Assembly (NCBI RefSeq): GCF_026229185.1
Contig: NZ_JAGGJA010000001.1
Span: 248,001-312,000, forward strand
Length of the DNA stretch: 64,000 nt
Direction of reading: 5' to 3'
Origin: Fodinibius salsisoli
Lineage (GTDB): Bacteria; Bacteroidota; Rhodothermia; Balneolales; Balneolaceae
Shown here piece by piece: positions 1 through 8,856 of this stretch. Each line of letters opens with the position of its first letter. Position 1 is the first letter of the stretch. The translations under genes were made by a program, and so were the position numbers. Below the pieces are notes generated by a model. It was not told the DNA's origin. It made no database searches and saw nothing but the letters and a program-made list of their open reading frames with translations.

Positions 1-146
1 TGATCTACTCCATTGATAGCGTCAGAAAGCACCTCCGAAAATGATTGCTCATTTTCTTTTTCAGTGACTATTTCACGCTCGGGTGAAGCCTGCTCAATGT
101 CATTCACCTGTTCTAATAGGCCGCTTGCTTCAATTCCTTCAATCAT
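1..146 (-). CDS. fliE: Flagellar hook-basal body protein FliE (N-terminal part, cut by window edge)
   Basis: The reverse strand reads from an ATG at 146 off the left edge, giving about 48 residues that begin MIEGIEASGLLEQVND and contain SFSEVLSDAINGVD. The F-x-x-x-L-x-x-A-I-x-x-V pattern is the usual N-terminal helix of FliE. FliE is the small periplasmic protein that joins the MS ring to the proximal rod of the flagellar basal body. It lies 65 bases downstream of flgC in the flgB-flgC-fliE order seen in most flagellar operons, which supports the call. The C-terminal half is outside the window. The family assignment rests on the short visible segment and strongly on context. Confidence 0.8.
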   Translation of the reverse strand, partial: MIEGIEASGLLEQVNDIEQASPEREIVTEKENEQSFSEVLSDAINGVD

Positions 147-211
147 AATGTGGTGAGTCTTTTAGCTTTCTAATTCCTTACTGCTTTGTTGAATCGAAAT
201 TTGATGTTGGA

Positions 212-712
212 TTAAATTTTCAGTGCTTGCTTTATAATCTGTTTTTCAGCTTCAATGCTGCTTAGATTAGCTTCATACATTTGATTGGCACTTACCATGC
301 GAGTCATCTCCTCAACCATATCGATATCGGGATACCGGACCATACCTTCTTCATTGGCATCAGGATGGTTGGGCTCATATTCATAGCGGAAGCTATCTTC
401 TTCAGCAATCGTATGGTTGGGCCCCAGTGATTGGCTGCCCAAAGCCCTGCCATTACCAAGCACCTTGGGAGACATATGTTGCTCACGTGTCTTTTTCAAA
501 CCTCCCAAGCTTTGGCTTAACATCTCTTTAAAGTCAGTGGGCTGGGGAGCAGATGAACGTACGGACTGTGGCCGGTATCCGTTACCACTGCCCTCAGTAG
601 AACTTGTATTAACATTTGCAATATTTCGGGAGGCTACATTAATACGTTCTCGCTGTACGGCCAAGCCCTTAGCTGCCGTCTGAAAAGCTGTAGAAAGTCT
701 GTCAGGTATCAT
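212..712 (-). CDS. flgC: Flagellar basal-body rod protein FlgC
   Basis: FlgC is a proximal rod subunit of the flagellar basal body, exported by the flagellar type III apparatus and assembled in the periplasm. The 166-residue product has the N-terminal rod signature (residues about 5-35: LSTAFQTAAKGLAVQRERINVASRNIANVNT) with the ASxNIANxNT core. Its C-terminal helix (MVEEMTRMVSANQMYEANLSSIEAEKQIIKQALKI) is typical of FlgC, and the family's V/YPDID motif is present before it. The middle is slightly longer than in enteric FlgC (about 134 residues). It starts 16 bases after flgB and is almost certainly cotranscribed with it. Confidence 0.95.
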   Translation of the reverse strand: MIPDRLSTAFQTAAKGLAVQRERINVASRNIANVNTSSTEGSGNGYRPQSVRSSAPQPTDFKEMLSQSLGGLKKTREQHMSPKVLGNGRALGSQSLGPNHTIAEEDSFRYEYEPNHPDANEEGMVRYPDIDMVEEMTRMVSANQMYEANLSSIEAEKQIIKQALKI

Positions 713-728
713 TATATATGTTCTTTAA

Positions 729-1067
729 TTATCGTGTAGTACTTGTAATACCAGTTTGTAGAGTATCAAAATGATGGCGTAGCGACCGGGTTACCAGCTG
801 TACTCTCATTTGGGTATCTGCCATCTCAAGAAGTTCATTTTCTAACACCACCTTATCCCCTGTTTCTTGAATATGGGGATTAACCTGATGCATAGTTTTA
901 CCTGATTTTTGCGCTTCCTGCAATGCTTTTTCAAACTCAACGTTATGCCGGCTATAACCCGGCGTATCAATATTGGCAATATTTGAAGCGGTAATTTCCT
1001 GCCGCAATGAATAACTATCCATCGCTTTTGCCAATAACTGACTGTGTCCACTATCGATTATCTGCAT
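729..1067 (-). CDS. flgB: Flagellar basal-body rod protein FlgB
   Basis: FlgB is the most cell-proximal rod subunit of the flagellum. The 112-residue product has the family's N-terminal helix and its TASNIANIDTPGYSR motif (about residues 27-41), where FlgB proteins carry N-x-A-N-x-x-T-P-G-Y/F. A C-terminal helix with MADTQMRVQLVTRSLRHHFDTLQ follows. Length is within the usual 110-140 residues. It is the first gene of the leftward flgB-flgC-fliE unit, and a sigma-54-type promoter lies about 85 bases upstream. Confidence 0.95.
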   Translation of the reverse strand: MQIIDSGHSQLLAKAMDSYSLRQEITASNIANIDTPGYSRHNVEFEKALQEAQKSGKTMHQVNPHIQETGDKVVLENELLEMADTQMRVQLVTRSLRHHFDTLQTGITSTTR

Positions 1068-1151
1068 AGCAATTAAAAATTATTTTAGATTCTCACATTT
1101 TATTCGGAACAAAACATTTTTACCTAAGTATAAGCCTGCGTAAATACTACA

Positions 1152-1167
1152 GGCAATTGCTGTGCCA
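1152..1167 (-). promoter_or_regulatory. Sigma-54 (-24/-12) promoter of the flgB operon
   Basis: On the reverse strand these bases read TGGCAC-A-GCAA-TTGC-C, which fits the sigma-54 consensus TGGCACR-N4-TTGCW at every position but the last. The essential GG (1166-1165) and GC (1154-1153) are separated by exactly ten bases. The predicted transcript would start near 1141, leaving a leader of roughly 75 bases before flgB. Sigma-54 control of middle flagellar genes is well known in many bacteria; its use here is inferred from the motif alone. The rest of the 345-base gap 1068-1412 is AT-rich and shows only the opposing sigma-28-like element at 1305-1331. Confidence 0.75.
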
Positions 1168-1304
1168 GATATCAATATTCTTAACACGGCGGTACAAATA
1201 CATTATAATTTTCTTTCTTAGACAGGGAACTGCATAAATAACCGCTCCGAAGGTAATTTTTTCCTGACTAATATTAATATGTTGGCGGTGAAACCATCCA
1301 ATGC

Positions 1305-1331
1305 TTAAGTATCCATAATCACAGCTGATAA
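1305..1331 (+). promoter_or_regulatory. Sigma-28-type promoter of the small histidine kinase
   Basis: The forward strand reads TTAA, 15 bases, then GCTGATAA. The flagellar sigma factor FliA/sigma-28 recognises TAAA-N15-GCCGATAA, so spacing is exact and seven of eight -10 bases match. The start codon of the kinase is about 75 bases beyond the likely transcription start. The same architecture occurs before five other units in this window, which makes chance less likely. Confidence 0.65.
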
Positions 1332-1412
1332 CTTGATCAGTTCAAGGATAAAAGTAGACGTATATAGATGGTTGCATAGTAGATTCTTTTTATTCTTACA
1401 AGACAATATACT

Positions 1413-2417
1413 ATGATTATTCAAAATCAACAGGGAAGCGGGGGTACAGCTGAGATGACACTTTTCGATAGTATAGAACCCACCTTCATTGTTAAGATGG
1501 GTAGCAAAATAATATGTAAAGCTAACGATGCAGCTATTACTAGGCTCGGAAAACTTAATCCCGTTGGGAAAGAACTTAAAAAGATTGTTCATACTATACC
1601 CAGTGCCGGACCAAATATTACTCCAGCTTATTTTGATGGAGGATGGTATGAATTAAAACAAGAAACATTCCTTTGGGAAGGAAGCCAACATTTAAAAATA
1701 CAACTCAAACAGCGTGATGGCGTGCCCGGCTTTGATGTTATGCAATCCCTGAAAAAAATGATTGGCTTTTTACTTCACCGGGTTCGATCTCCTTTAACAG
1801 GTATTCAGGGTTATGCTGAGCTGGTGAAGTCAAACACCGATATTGTACAGTCCTCTAAATATCTCAATAAAATTAATGAAGGGATTGAGGAGCTCTTTGA
1901 TTTACTTGACGAGTTGGATACTCTACAGAAAATTTCGTTAACCCATGTGGACCTTAATAACTTCTCTGCAGATCCCAAAGAAATTGTAGCAGATATTCTT
2001 ACTAACTATTCAGCTGATATCAACCAAAATATCAGTTACCATAACAAAGGGCACAACTCACCACTCCGATGCAACCCAGGAGATTTACGTAGAATATTAG
2101 CTTTATTAATTGATAATGCCGTAGAATTTTCGCCCATTGAAGAATATCAGGTCCAAATTTCGCGACCTACCGCCAATACTATCAAAGTAGCTCATAATGG
2201 CAATCCGATTCCAAAACCTATTTCGGACCAACTCTTTTATCCTTTCGTGACTACAACCGCCCGCAAGTTGGGAATTGGTTTAACGATGGCCCTCCTTTAT
2301 GCCAAACGGTATCATGGGTCTATTTTTGTAACGGATAACAATCCATTTCAGGAGACCTCATTTCTACTTTGCCTACCCCCTACTGGAAATCCTAAAGCAG
2401 TTTCATTAATTAAATAA
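1413..2417 (+). CDS. Small sensor histidine kinase (PAS-like N-terminus, DHp and ATPase domains)
   Basis: This is a 334-residue soluble histidine kinase with no visible membrane segment. Residues 1-105 look like a short PAS-type sensing region. The DHp H-box is at about 115-135 (FLLHRVRSPLTGIQGY), with His122 the likely phosphorylation site. The ATPase N-box is ILALLIDNAVEFSP and the G2 box is RKLGIGLTMALLYAKRYHG. The G1 box is atypical: VAHNGNPIP stands where D-x-G-x-G is expected, so nucleotide binding may be altered. A sigma-28-like promoter lies upstream, linking it to the motility regulon. The convergent single-domain receiver at 2581-2979 is a plausible partner. Its input signal is not visible in the sequence. 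Confidence 0.8.
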   Translation: MIIQNQQGSGGTAEMTLFDSIEPTFIVKMGSKIICKANDAAITRLGKLNPVGKELKKIVHTIPSAGPNITPAYFDGGWYELKQETFLWEGSQHLKIQLKQRDGVPGFDVMQSLKKMIGFLLHRVRSPLTGIQGYAELVKSNTDIVQSSKYLNKINEGIEELFDLLDELDTLQKISLTHVDLNNFSADPKEIVADILTNYSADINQNISYHNKGHNSPLRCNPGDLRRILALLIDNAVEFSPIEEYQVQISRPTANTIKVAHNGNPIPKPISDQLFYPFVTTTARKLGIGLTMALLYAKRYHGSIFVTDNNPFQETSFLLCLPPTGNPKAVSLIK

Positions 2418-2450
2418 ATTGGGCCCAGCCACTGAATCATCAGTATGATC

Positions 2451-2486
2451 TTTATCAGTATATTAAGATCTCAACATACTGATAAA
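2451..2486. terminator. Hairpin between convergent kinase and response-regulator genes
   Basis: TTTATCAGTAT (2451-2461) and ATACTGATAAA (2476-2486) form an 11-bp perfect inverted repeat with a 14-base loop. A further CAGCCA/TGGCTG pair flanks it. It sits in the 163-base gap between two convergent genes, where a bidirectional transcription stop would be expected. There is no clear T-tract on either strand, so terminator function is uncertain. Confidence 0.4.
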
Positions 2487-2580
2487 TTAGAATCTAGGAT
2501 GGCTGAGCAATTATTAACCTAAGAATGGGTATCCCTACTTATGGTTTGGGTTTGAAGACGGGTACTAAAAAGCTTTGTTA

Positions 2581-2979
2581 CTAATTGGTTTCAGCAACTT
2601 TGCCTAACATATTAACTATTTGGTCCTTCAACAATACATTGGTCAACGGCTTGGGTACAAAACCCAGTCCTTTACGAAGAATTGCATCAATTCGTTGCTC
2701 ATCATTTTCGGTAGATACAACAATAGCTGGAATGTGTTGAAAGTCAGGATGATCATGGACATAGTCGAGCATATCAAGTCCATCCATCACCGGCATATAA
2801 ATATCCACCAACATCAGGTCTATCTGATGTTGCTCTTTAAGTACCTTTATTCCTTCCTGTCCATTTTCAGCCTCATATATTTTGTCAATTTCTATATCCA
2901 TATCCACTGATTGAATCGTATTTTTGAGTACAACTCTCATTGTTGGATCATCTTCAACAATCAATACACTAATTTTCAT
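2581..2979 (-). CDS. Single-domain response regulator (CheY-like receiver)
   Basis: From ATG 2979 this is a 132-residue stand-alone receiver. It has the acidic pair in VLIVEDDPTMR, the phospho-acceptor Asp59 in LMLVDIYMPVMDG, the conserved Ser/Thr in VVSTEND and the lysine in VPKPLT. No output domain follows. An upstream in-frame ATG at 3033 exists, but it lies inside the preceding gene and would add residues unrelated to the receiver fold, so 2979 is preferred. The gene is downstream of, and probably cotranscribed with, the membrane protein ending at 3017. It could act in phosphotransfer with the nearby kinase or the chemotaxis system, but no direct evidence separates these options. Confidence 0.85.
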   Translation of the reverse strand: MKISVLIVEDDPTMRVVLKNTIQSVDMDIEIDKIYEAENGQEGIKVLKEQHQIDLMLVDIYMPVMDGLDMLDYVHDHPDFQHIPAIVVSTENDEQRIDAILRKGLGFVPKPLTNVLLKDQIVNMLGKVAETN

Positions 2980-3016
2980 CTTACCTACACTTAAACGATT
3001 AGTTTTGGAAATTACA

Positions 3017-3424
3017 TTATACAAAAAAAGCAACTAATAGCGACACAATAGAAATGACAACTGCGATAGCAACTAACAACAAAATGGTTTCGTATTTCTT
3101 TTTTTCATCATATTTATCAGCCAATACCGATGCCACTAATGGAAAGTTTACACTTAACCCTTCAAACTTTTCTGTTGAAAAGAATGACGTTACTTCACCA
3201 TCGGTATTGGTATAACTATAGTTCTTGTTAAAGTGATAAAAAATACGTCCGAAAATCATATCCTCTTCAACCCCACACGCTTCTGCCACATCTTCTACCT
3301 CAATGGGAACCCGAATCCGTGCAATTCTATCGGGATCTTTTTTAGCATACTTACGAAAATCTTTGTGATACCGATAATAAATATCTTCGAGTATTTCTAA
3401 ATCACTGGGTATATTGCCTTCCAT
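3017..3424 (-). CDS. Hypothetical protein with a C-terminal membrane anchor
   Basis: I do not recognise the family. The 135-residue product is hydrophilic for about 110 residues. It ends in one strong hydrophobic segment (ILLLVAIAVVISIVSLLVAFFV), so it looks tail-anchored with the N-terminal part in the cytoplasm. The segment IRVPIEVEDVAEACGVEEDMIFGRIFYHFN has the feel of a small winged or helix-turn fold, but this is not a firm call. It is upstream of the single-domain receiver and downstream of the TonB-domain gene, all leftward. Codon use and base composition resemble the neighbours. Confidence 0.6.
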   Translation of the reverse strand: MEGNIPSDLEILEDIYYRYHKDFRKYAKKDPDRIARIRVPIEVEDVAEACGVEEDMIFGRIFYHFNKNYSYTNTDGEVTSFFSTEKFEGLSVNFPLVASVLADKYDEKKKYETILLLVAIAVVISIVSLLVAFFV

Positions 3425-3537
3425 ACTGTCTTCATTTCAATATATTAAATGGTATCAACCTTTTGCCATCCCTCCTTCTCCATCAACAGACTTTGTCATT
3501 TTGTAAGGTCGACTATCATCACACAGCGCTAATAACC

Positions 3538-3957
3538 TTACTTCTCTAATCGAAATATTACAGGCAATGAATATTTAACCCGAACAGCTTTTCCTTTATT
3601 CTTGCCAGGTTTAAACTGAATTTCTTTAATCGCTTTTTTAGCTGCCTCACCGCATCCTCCACCAATACCTTTAAGCACTTTAGGATTCTCAGTTGTACCA
3701 TCTTTGTTTACAATTACTTGCAGATACACTCGTCCTGAGATATTTTTTCTACGAGCTTCTTCTGGATATGTGATTTCCTTATATAAAGCAGACAAGCCCC
3801 CTTTAATTTCAGGCATCTGATCTACAACCGTGTAGACTTTAGGCTTAGATTCTTGAGCCAAAGCAGTAGATGACAACAGAACCGAACAAAATATCCCAGC
3901 AGCTAATAATCCAATAATTTTAACATACTTATCCTTTTTAGTGTATTGGTCTTTCAT
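3538..3957 (-). CDS. Short TonB C-terminal-domain protein
   Basis: The 139-residue protein has a positively charged start, a hydrophobic segment (about residues 13-34, IIGLLAAGIFCSVLLSSTALAQ) that could be cleaved after Ala-Gln or act as an anchor, and a TonB C-terminal fold (about 55-137). That fold carries the usual YPEEARRKNISGRVYLQVIVNKDG and I-x-x-I-x-F-K-P-G motifs. TonB couples the proton-motive force to outer-membrane receptors. Here the long proline-rich periplasmic spanner is absent, so it may not reach the outer membrane in the standard way. A conserved-looking GGGCGEAAKKAI segment is present. No exbB or exbD lies nearby. The role in this signalling cluster is unclear. Confidence 0.8.
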   Translation of the reverse strand: MKDQYTKKDKYVKIIGLLAAGIFCSVLLSSTALAQESKPKVYTVVDQMPEIKGGLSALYKEITYPEEARRKNISGRVYLQVIVNKDGTTENPKVLKGIGGGCGEAAKKAIKEIQFKPGKNKGKAVRVKYSLPVIFRLEK

Positions 3958-4038
3958 AATGAGTATTTATTTACAATTATTATTTCAAAATTAGAGGTAA
4001 TGTTATTTTAACATGTTGATTGCAACAGTTATACAACC

Positions 4039-6039
4039 TTATCCCCTATATCCATTTGTATTATTTTCTGCCGGCACAAGTTTATCATTCCTGTAATCCC
4101 TATCATTGCCATAAGATGAATAAGTTTCGTCATCATCGATACCATTTGACGGTGAACTAGAATCCTCCTTGCGGTTATTCAGATTATTCACCTCTGAGGT
4201 ATTACCCAGACCAGCTAAGTCAATCAAATTATCTACAATATTGGTGAGCTCATTGGCCTGCGATGAAAGTTGCTCGGCAGAACTGGCAAACTCTTCAGAA
4301 TTGGAAGCATCATTCTGCACATTTTGATCAAGATTATTCATCACAGAATTCATTTCTTCAATTCCCTTTTGCTGCTCAGATGATGCCGCTGATATTTCGA
4401 CAACAAGAGTATTAACACTTTGAACACTGTCTTGTATCTTCTCCAGGTTTTCAGCAACCTCACCGGCTACCTTGGCTCCTCGCTCAGAGCTTTCCTGTGA
4501 ACTTTCGATAAGTTCAGAAGTATTTTGGGCTGCCTCAGCACTTCGCTGAGCCAAATTCCGTACCTCCTCAGCTACAACCGCAAAACCCTTTCCGGCTTCT
4601 CCGGCCCGTGCCGCCTCAACTGCTGCATTCAACGCCAACAAGTTCGTCTGGAAGGCAATATCATCAATCGTTTTAATAATCTTAGACGTTTCAAGCGAAG
4701 ATTCTTTAATTTCTTCCATAGCCTTATCCATCCGCTTCATAGCCTCCACTCCGCTTTCTACACGCGGCCTAGCCTCCTTCATTGCCACTTCGGCTTGTTT
4801 GGCATTTTGCGCAGTTTGTTTAGACTGGGCCGACATCTCTTCCAGCGAAGCCGTGGTTTCCTGCAAACCGGCGGCCTGTTGATTTGTACTTTCCGCCAAC
4901 CCCTGACTTCCACCGCTCATCTGAACAGCTGAATCATTGACCTGACGGGCACCGGCTGATAAACGCTCAATAATATCACCAAGTACATGCGTAACCGATT
5001 CACTCATGATGAACCCAAATACTATTGCTCCTATAACAGCAATAATGACTCCAATAGCTAATATCCACATTGCATTACTAACTGTAGCATTCGTCAAAGC
5101 TCCCTGTTCATTGGCCCAAGTCCTTGACTGCTCAGCCAGTGTTCCCGCATTGCTAATTATCTTATCATAAGCTGCCAACCGTACCTGTTCTTGTTTATCC
5201 ACTGTTTTTCGGGCAGATATCATTGCTTTAATTGCAGCCACATTATCGTTAAGTACAGCAAGCGCGATATTTAATAACATATCTCCTTCAGGGTCAGAAA
5301 CCCCTTTATATAGTTCTCCCAAATCTGTACGCAACTCATTAAAATTCGTTTCTAACCCAGTTAACTTCTCAGCATTATTTAAAGCCTCAGACTGCCATAA
5401 CTTACTTGTATTATTTAAAAACCCTTTCGTTATCTCATCAGCTTTAGCCAATTTTTGTTGTGTCTGCTGAATTTTTTGGGCATCAGTAGAATTTTGGATA
5501 TTCGATGAGGCAATGGCAGCATATTCATCCATACTGCTTACAAACTCCCCTGATGCTGACCCCGTATTTTGCCGATACTGAGATAGTTCTTGTATAGCCT
5601 GGTGAAATAGTTGTACCGATTTCCTATAATTTCCATAAGCAAGCTTCATGTTCTTGAGTTCTTGCTCAAATTCATCTATTTCATACTTCTTGGCTAAGGT
5701 ACTTCCGGTTTCAATTTCCTTTTTGACAGTATCTAATTGACTAACCGCTCTTTTATAAAGTGTATCTTTGTAAGTGGCACTATACCTGGTTAAATTGTAA
5801 CCAACTGCCCACATGTTTTTTTCAATAGAGTTTGCTATATCCCATTCTGATATATTAACATCCGTTAATTGATTAGTATAATTGTTAATAGTATTCAGAT
5901 AGAAAATAGCCGCAATACCTACAAGCAATGTCATCAGTGAACCTCCACCAACAATCATTAATATACGCTTGCCTATGGTCTGATTATTATTGCCATATTT
6001 TGTAACCAGTTTGCGTACTATATTTCTAATATAATCCAT
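4039..6039 (-). CDS. Methyl-accepting chemotaxis protein (HAMP-less)
   Basis: This 666-residue chemoreceptor has a first membrane helix at about 26-48 and a helical four-helix-bundle-type periplasmic sensor at about 49-322. A second membrane helix ([21 protein letters not shown]) lies near 324-346, followed by a cytoplasmic coiled-coil signalling domain. The hairpin tip [28 protein letters not shown] is canonical for contacting CheA and CheW. Between TM2 and the coiled coil only one short helix is visible, without the HAMP pattern of proline and DExG, so the receptor seems to lack HAMP. Glutamine/glutamate pairs typical of methylation sites flank the tip. The C-terminus is a disordered, Asn-rich tail without a CheR-binding pentapeptide. 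A sigma-28-like promoter lies upstream at 6138-6164, so it is its own transcription unit. Confidence 0.93.
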   Translation of the reverse strand: MDYIRNIVRKLVTKYGNNNQTIGKRILMIVGGGSLMTLLVGIAAIFYLNTINNYTNQLTDVNISEWDIANSIEKNMWAVGYNLTRYSATYKDTLYKRAVSQLDTVKKEIETGSTLAKKYEIDEFEQELKNMKLAYGNYRKSVQLFHQAIQELSQYRQNTGSASGEFVSSMDEYAAIASSNIQNSTDAQKIQQTQQKLAKADEITKGFLNNTSKLWQSEALNNAEKLTGLETNFNELRTDLGELYKGVSDPEGDMLLNIALAVLNDNVAAIKAMISARKTVDKQEQVRLAAYDKIISNAGTLAEQSRTWANEQGALTNATVSNAMWILAIGVIIAVIGAIVFGFIMSESVTHVLGDIIERLSAGARQVNDSAVQMSGGSQGLAESTNQQAAGLQETTASLEEMSAQSKQTAQNAKQAEVAMKEARPRVESGVEAMKRMDKAMEEIKESSLETSKIIKTIDDIAFQTNLLALNAAVEAARAGEAGKGFAVVAEEVRNLAQRSAEAAQNTSELIESSQESSERGAKVAGEVAENLEKIQDSVQSVNTLVVEISAASSEQQKGIEEMNSVMNNLDQNVQNDASNSEEFASSAEQLSSQANELTNIVDNLIDLAGLGNTSEVNNLNNRKEDSSSPSNGIDDDETYSSYGNDRDYRNDKLVPAENNTNGYRG

Positions 6040-6137
6040 ACTATTTAAACTGCTTAGAGTAGTTGGTTAATAATACCCGGTATTAGAACCTGCCCAAAAA
6101 ACCGACTGATACCATATAATTTCTCCTATAGACTATA

Positions 6138-6164
6138 TTATCGGTCTCTTGATAACTTTCTTAA
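6138..6164 (-). promoter_or_regulatory. Sigma-28-type promoter of the first chemoreceptor gene
   Basis: The reverse strand reads TTAA, 15 bases, then ACCGATAA, one base from the sigma-28 -10 consensus GCCGATAA with exact spacing. The predicted start near 6131 leaves a leader of about 90 bases before the chemoreceptor at 6039. Chemoreceptors are typical late, sigma-28-dependent genes. Confidence 0.75.
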
Positions 6165-6277
6165 GAAAATTCTTGCATAAAATATGCTAACCAGATATTT
6201 AGCTAAAAAGAAAATGTCCCTTCAGTTATGAAGGGATACTTTAACGTTATAAGATCTTTTTTCAACAGTAGACTAAA

Positions 6278-8299
6278 TCAGAAACTGCTAAAATCATCTT
6301 CATGTTCATCAAAAGGAATCAGTTCAGTATCATTTGCAAATTCCTGGTTCTGAAACTGGTTCTTGATAGATTCATCCGACCTATTACTATTGGCAGAATG
6401 TGAACCCCTATTATAATTATTGCCATTTGAATTCACACTATTGGAGTCATTTGTCCAAGAATCTTGAGGACTGCCGTTCTTAGTCTTCTCATTTACGTTG
6501 CCAACCAGTGCAGTCAACTCATCAACCACATTATTTAGTTCAGCAGCCTGTGATGATAACTCTTCAGCAGAACTGGCTGACTCTTCTGAAACCGAAGCAT
6601 TACCTTGTACTACGTTATCCATTTCGGACATCGCTGAGTTGATTTCTTGCACTCCATTGGTTTGTTCTTTGGAAGCCGCAGAAATCTCGACAACCAGTGT
6701 ACTTACATTTGCTACCTTATCTTCAATTTTCTGTAAGTATTCCGATACTTCTTCTGCTACTTTGGCCCCACGCTCTGAATTTTCCTGGGAGCTCTCTATC
6801 AAGTCCGAAGTATTTTGTGCAGCTTCAGCACTTCGCTGTGCCAAGTTGCGTACTTCCTCAGCTACAACTGCAAATCCTTTGCCAGCCTCCCCGGCCCGCG
6901 CCGCCTCAACTGCTGCATTAAGTGCTAACAAGTTGGTCTGAAAGGCAATATCATCAATCGTATTAATAATCTTGGAGGTTTCATCCGAAGATTCTCGAAT
7001 ATCTTCCATGGCTCCCTGCATTCGTTCCATCGCATCAACCCCTTTTTCGACCAATGGCTTGGCTTCTTTCATCACGGTTTCAGCTTCGGCTGAATTCTCA
7101 TCGGTTTGCTTAAGCTGCGAGGATATCTCTTCGAGCGAAGAAGTTGTCTCTTCCAAACTGGCGGCCTGCTCACTTGAGCTTTCTGCCAACTCTTGACTCG
7201 ACTGCGACAACTGTTCTGCCGAGGCATCAACTTGCTTTGCCCCCCCACTCAGTTTAAAAATCACCTTTTTGAGCACTGAGATAATCGACCTCTCCATGAA
7301 GAGACCAAAGATAACAGCTCCAATAACAGACACGCCTGCCACAATAAGGATAATCCATAAGTATTGGTCGGCCGTTGCACTGGTTAACGAAACCTGATCG
7401 CGCGTACCCTGCTCAGCGGCTTCTGTTGCTGTAATCACATCCAGCATAAGACTTTCAAACACCTTCAACGCTTGCTGTTCCTGCGCCATCATAACCTGAT
7501 TAGCTTGACGAATCTCTTTAATCAATGATATATTTTCATTAATCAAATCAGAGGCTTTACTCAATTGGTCTCTTCGATCTGTATCCTGATCAACTTCATT
7601 AGCAAGCGCACCTACATCTTCAGCTATGTTTTGATAACCATTTTCAATAGTATCCCAATCTTTTAAACCCGACTTATCAGTCCGGCCAGCATAAAGCATT
7701 CGCTGATAGACGCTACGTAAATTCGTCATCAGATCGATCTTTACACTTTGTACTTTTTGCACATATTCTGCATCAGGGTTATTGATGTATTCCTCAAGAG
7801 CTGTAATGGCTTTACTTGTAGCCACCTCTGTTTTATTATCACTGGAATTAAGCCCTTCTGCTGCTTCATAGTACTTATCTATATTCTCTCGATAATCAGG
7901 GATGCCACTTTCCAATTCAGGCAATACACTCTTAAGTGCAGGCAAGTCATACGCCTTCACATATTCCTGGAATTCACTCAGCTCCTGATTAATCTTACTA
8001 AATCGTTCAATGGCGGCCTCATATTCTTCCTTCTCCCTGTATGTGATATAAGTTCGAAAATGGCTATCTGCCGTACGAACTGCCCGTTCCATAGCCGTAC
8101 CTGTACCCCACTGATTAACGTATACTTCATCAACAGTTGCAGAGTATCCATCAATAATATAAAATGCATAACTGGCTAAAGCACCCACTAAGAGCACTAC
8201 TGTAGCCCCACCGAAAGCAAGTATTTTTATTCTTTTTCCGATTGTCCATGGTTTATTCTTCTCGGCCCCATCACCTTTATTATTTCCAAACGCTGCCAT
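6278..8299 (-). CDS. Methyl-accepting chemotaxis protein with possible CheR-tether C-terminus
   Basis: This 673-residue receptor is paralogous to the one downstream. TM1 is at about 26-50, a helical periplasmic sensor follows, TM2 ([22 protein letters not shown]) is near 313-336, and no recognisable HAMP follows. The cytoplasmic coiled coil has the same hairpin tip ([25 protein letters not shown]) and many paired Glu/Gln residues. The periplasmic domains of the two receptors differ clearly, while the tips are nearly identical, so they probably sense different ligands. The last residues are EDDFSSF after a long Asn/Ser-rich linker. The x-[F/W]-x-x-F ending resembles the NWETF pentapeptide that tethers CheR or CheB. 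It lies 53 bases after cheW and is probably cotranscribed with it. Confidence 0.93.
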   Translation of the reverse strand: MAAFGNNKGDGAEKNKPWTIGKRIKILAFGGATVVLLVGALASYAFYIIDGYSATVDEVYVNQWGTGTAMERAVRTADSHFRTYITYREKEEYEAAIERFSKINQELSEFQEYVKAYDLPALKSVLPELESGIPDYRENIDKYYEAAEGLNSSDNKTEVATSKAITALEEYINNPDAEYVQKVQSVKIDLMTNLRSVYQRMLYAGRTDKSGLKDWDTIENGYQNIAEDVGALANEVDQDTDRRDQLSKASDLINENISLIKEIRQANQVMMAQEQQALKVFESLMLDVITATEAAEQGTRDQVSLTSATADQYLWIILIVAGVSVIGAVIFGLFMERSIISVLKKVIFKLSGGAKQVDASAEQLSQSSQELAESSSEQAASLEETTSSLEEISSQLKQTDENSAEAETVMKEAKPLVEKGVDAMERMQGAMEDIRESSDETSKIINTIDDIAFQTNLLALNAAVEAARAGEAGKGFAVVAEEVRNLAQRSAEAAQNTSDLIESSQENSERGAKVAEEVSEYLQKIEDKVANVSTLVVEISAASKEQTNGVQEINSAMSEMDNVVQGNASVSEESASSAEELSSQAAELNNVVDELTALVGNVNEKTKNGSPQDSWTNDSNSVNSNGNNYNRGSHSANSNRSDESIKNQFQNQEFANDTELIPFDEHEDDFSSF

Positions 8300-8352
8300 A
8301 ACTATCCTTCTTTTATATTTACTGTATTAATCTTTTACTATCCTTTGCTATT

Positions 8353-8856
8353 CTAAGACTTATTGAGAACGGCTTCGGGCACATCAAATAATACTTTATG
8401 TACTTCTACAATCATTTTAACCGAATCATCGACCTTCCCTATACCGGAAAGATATTCACTTTGCTCACCGGCACCTACTGAAGGCACTTCTTCAATATCT
8501 GATGTGCTTATATCTACAACCTCAGATACCTTGTCTACCAATACTCCCATTAAATACCCTTCATGTTGGATCACAATGATGCATGTCTCGTCAGTATTTT
8601 CAACCTCCTCAAGACCAAACCGTGTCCGCAAATTCATAATGGGAACAATTTTACCCCGAAGATTTAATACCCCCCGTATGTAGCCAGGCATCTTGGGCAC
8701 GGGTGTAATTTTCATTAACCCTATGATTTCTTGCACCTTCATAATTTCGATCGCATATTCTTCTTCACCTAAAAAGAATGTAAGAAACTTGCCACCATCT
8801 ACTTCTACATTCGAACTACTATCGGCTTCTTGCCCTAAAACTTTTGTATCACTCAT
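8353..8856 (-). CDS. cheW: Chemotaxis coupling protein CheW
   Basis: CheW bridges chemoreceptors and CheA in the cytoplasmic receptor array. The 167-residue product has the full CheW fold: FLTFFLGEEEYAIEIMKVQEIIG at the first barrel, then ITPVPKMPGYIRGVLNLRGKIVPIMNLRTRFGL, which holds the conserved NLRGxIxPxxxLR motif. GVLVDKVSEVVDI follows in the second barrel. The start at 8856 gives about 20 extra polar residues before the domain. It is the first gene of a cheW-chemoreceptor unit preceded by a sigma-28-like promoter. Confidence 0.95.
   Translation of the reverse strand: MSDTKVLGQEADSSSNVEVDGGKFLTFFLGEEEYAIEIMKVQEIIGLMKITPVPKMPGYIRGVLNLRGKIVPIMNLRTRFGLEEVENTDETCIIVIQHEGYLMGVLVDKVSEVVDISTSDIEEVPSVGAGEQSEYLSGIGKVDDSVKMIVEVHKVLFDVPEAVLNKS

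Noticed and set aside
1305-1592. Reverse-strand 95-codon frame upstream of the kinase.
   Set aside because: It overlaps the kinase start and both promoters and has no protein-like features.
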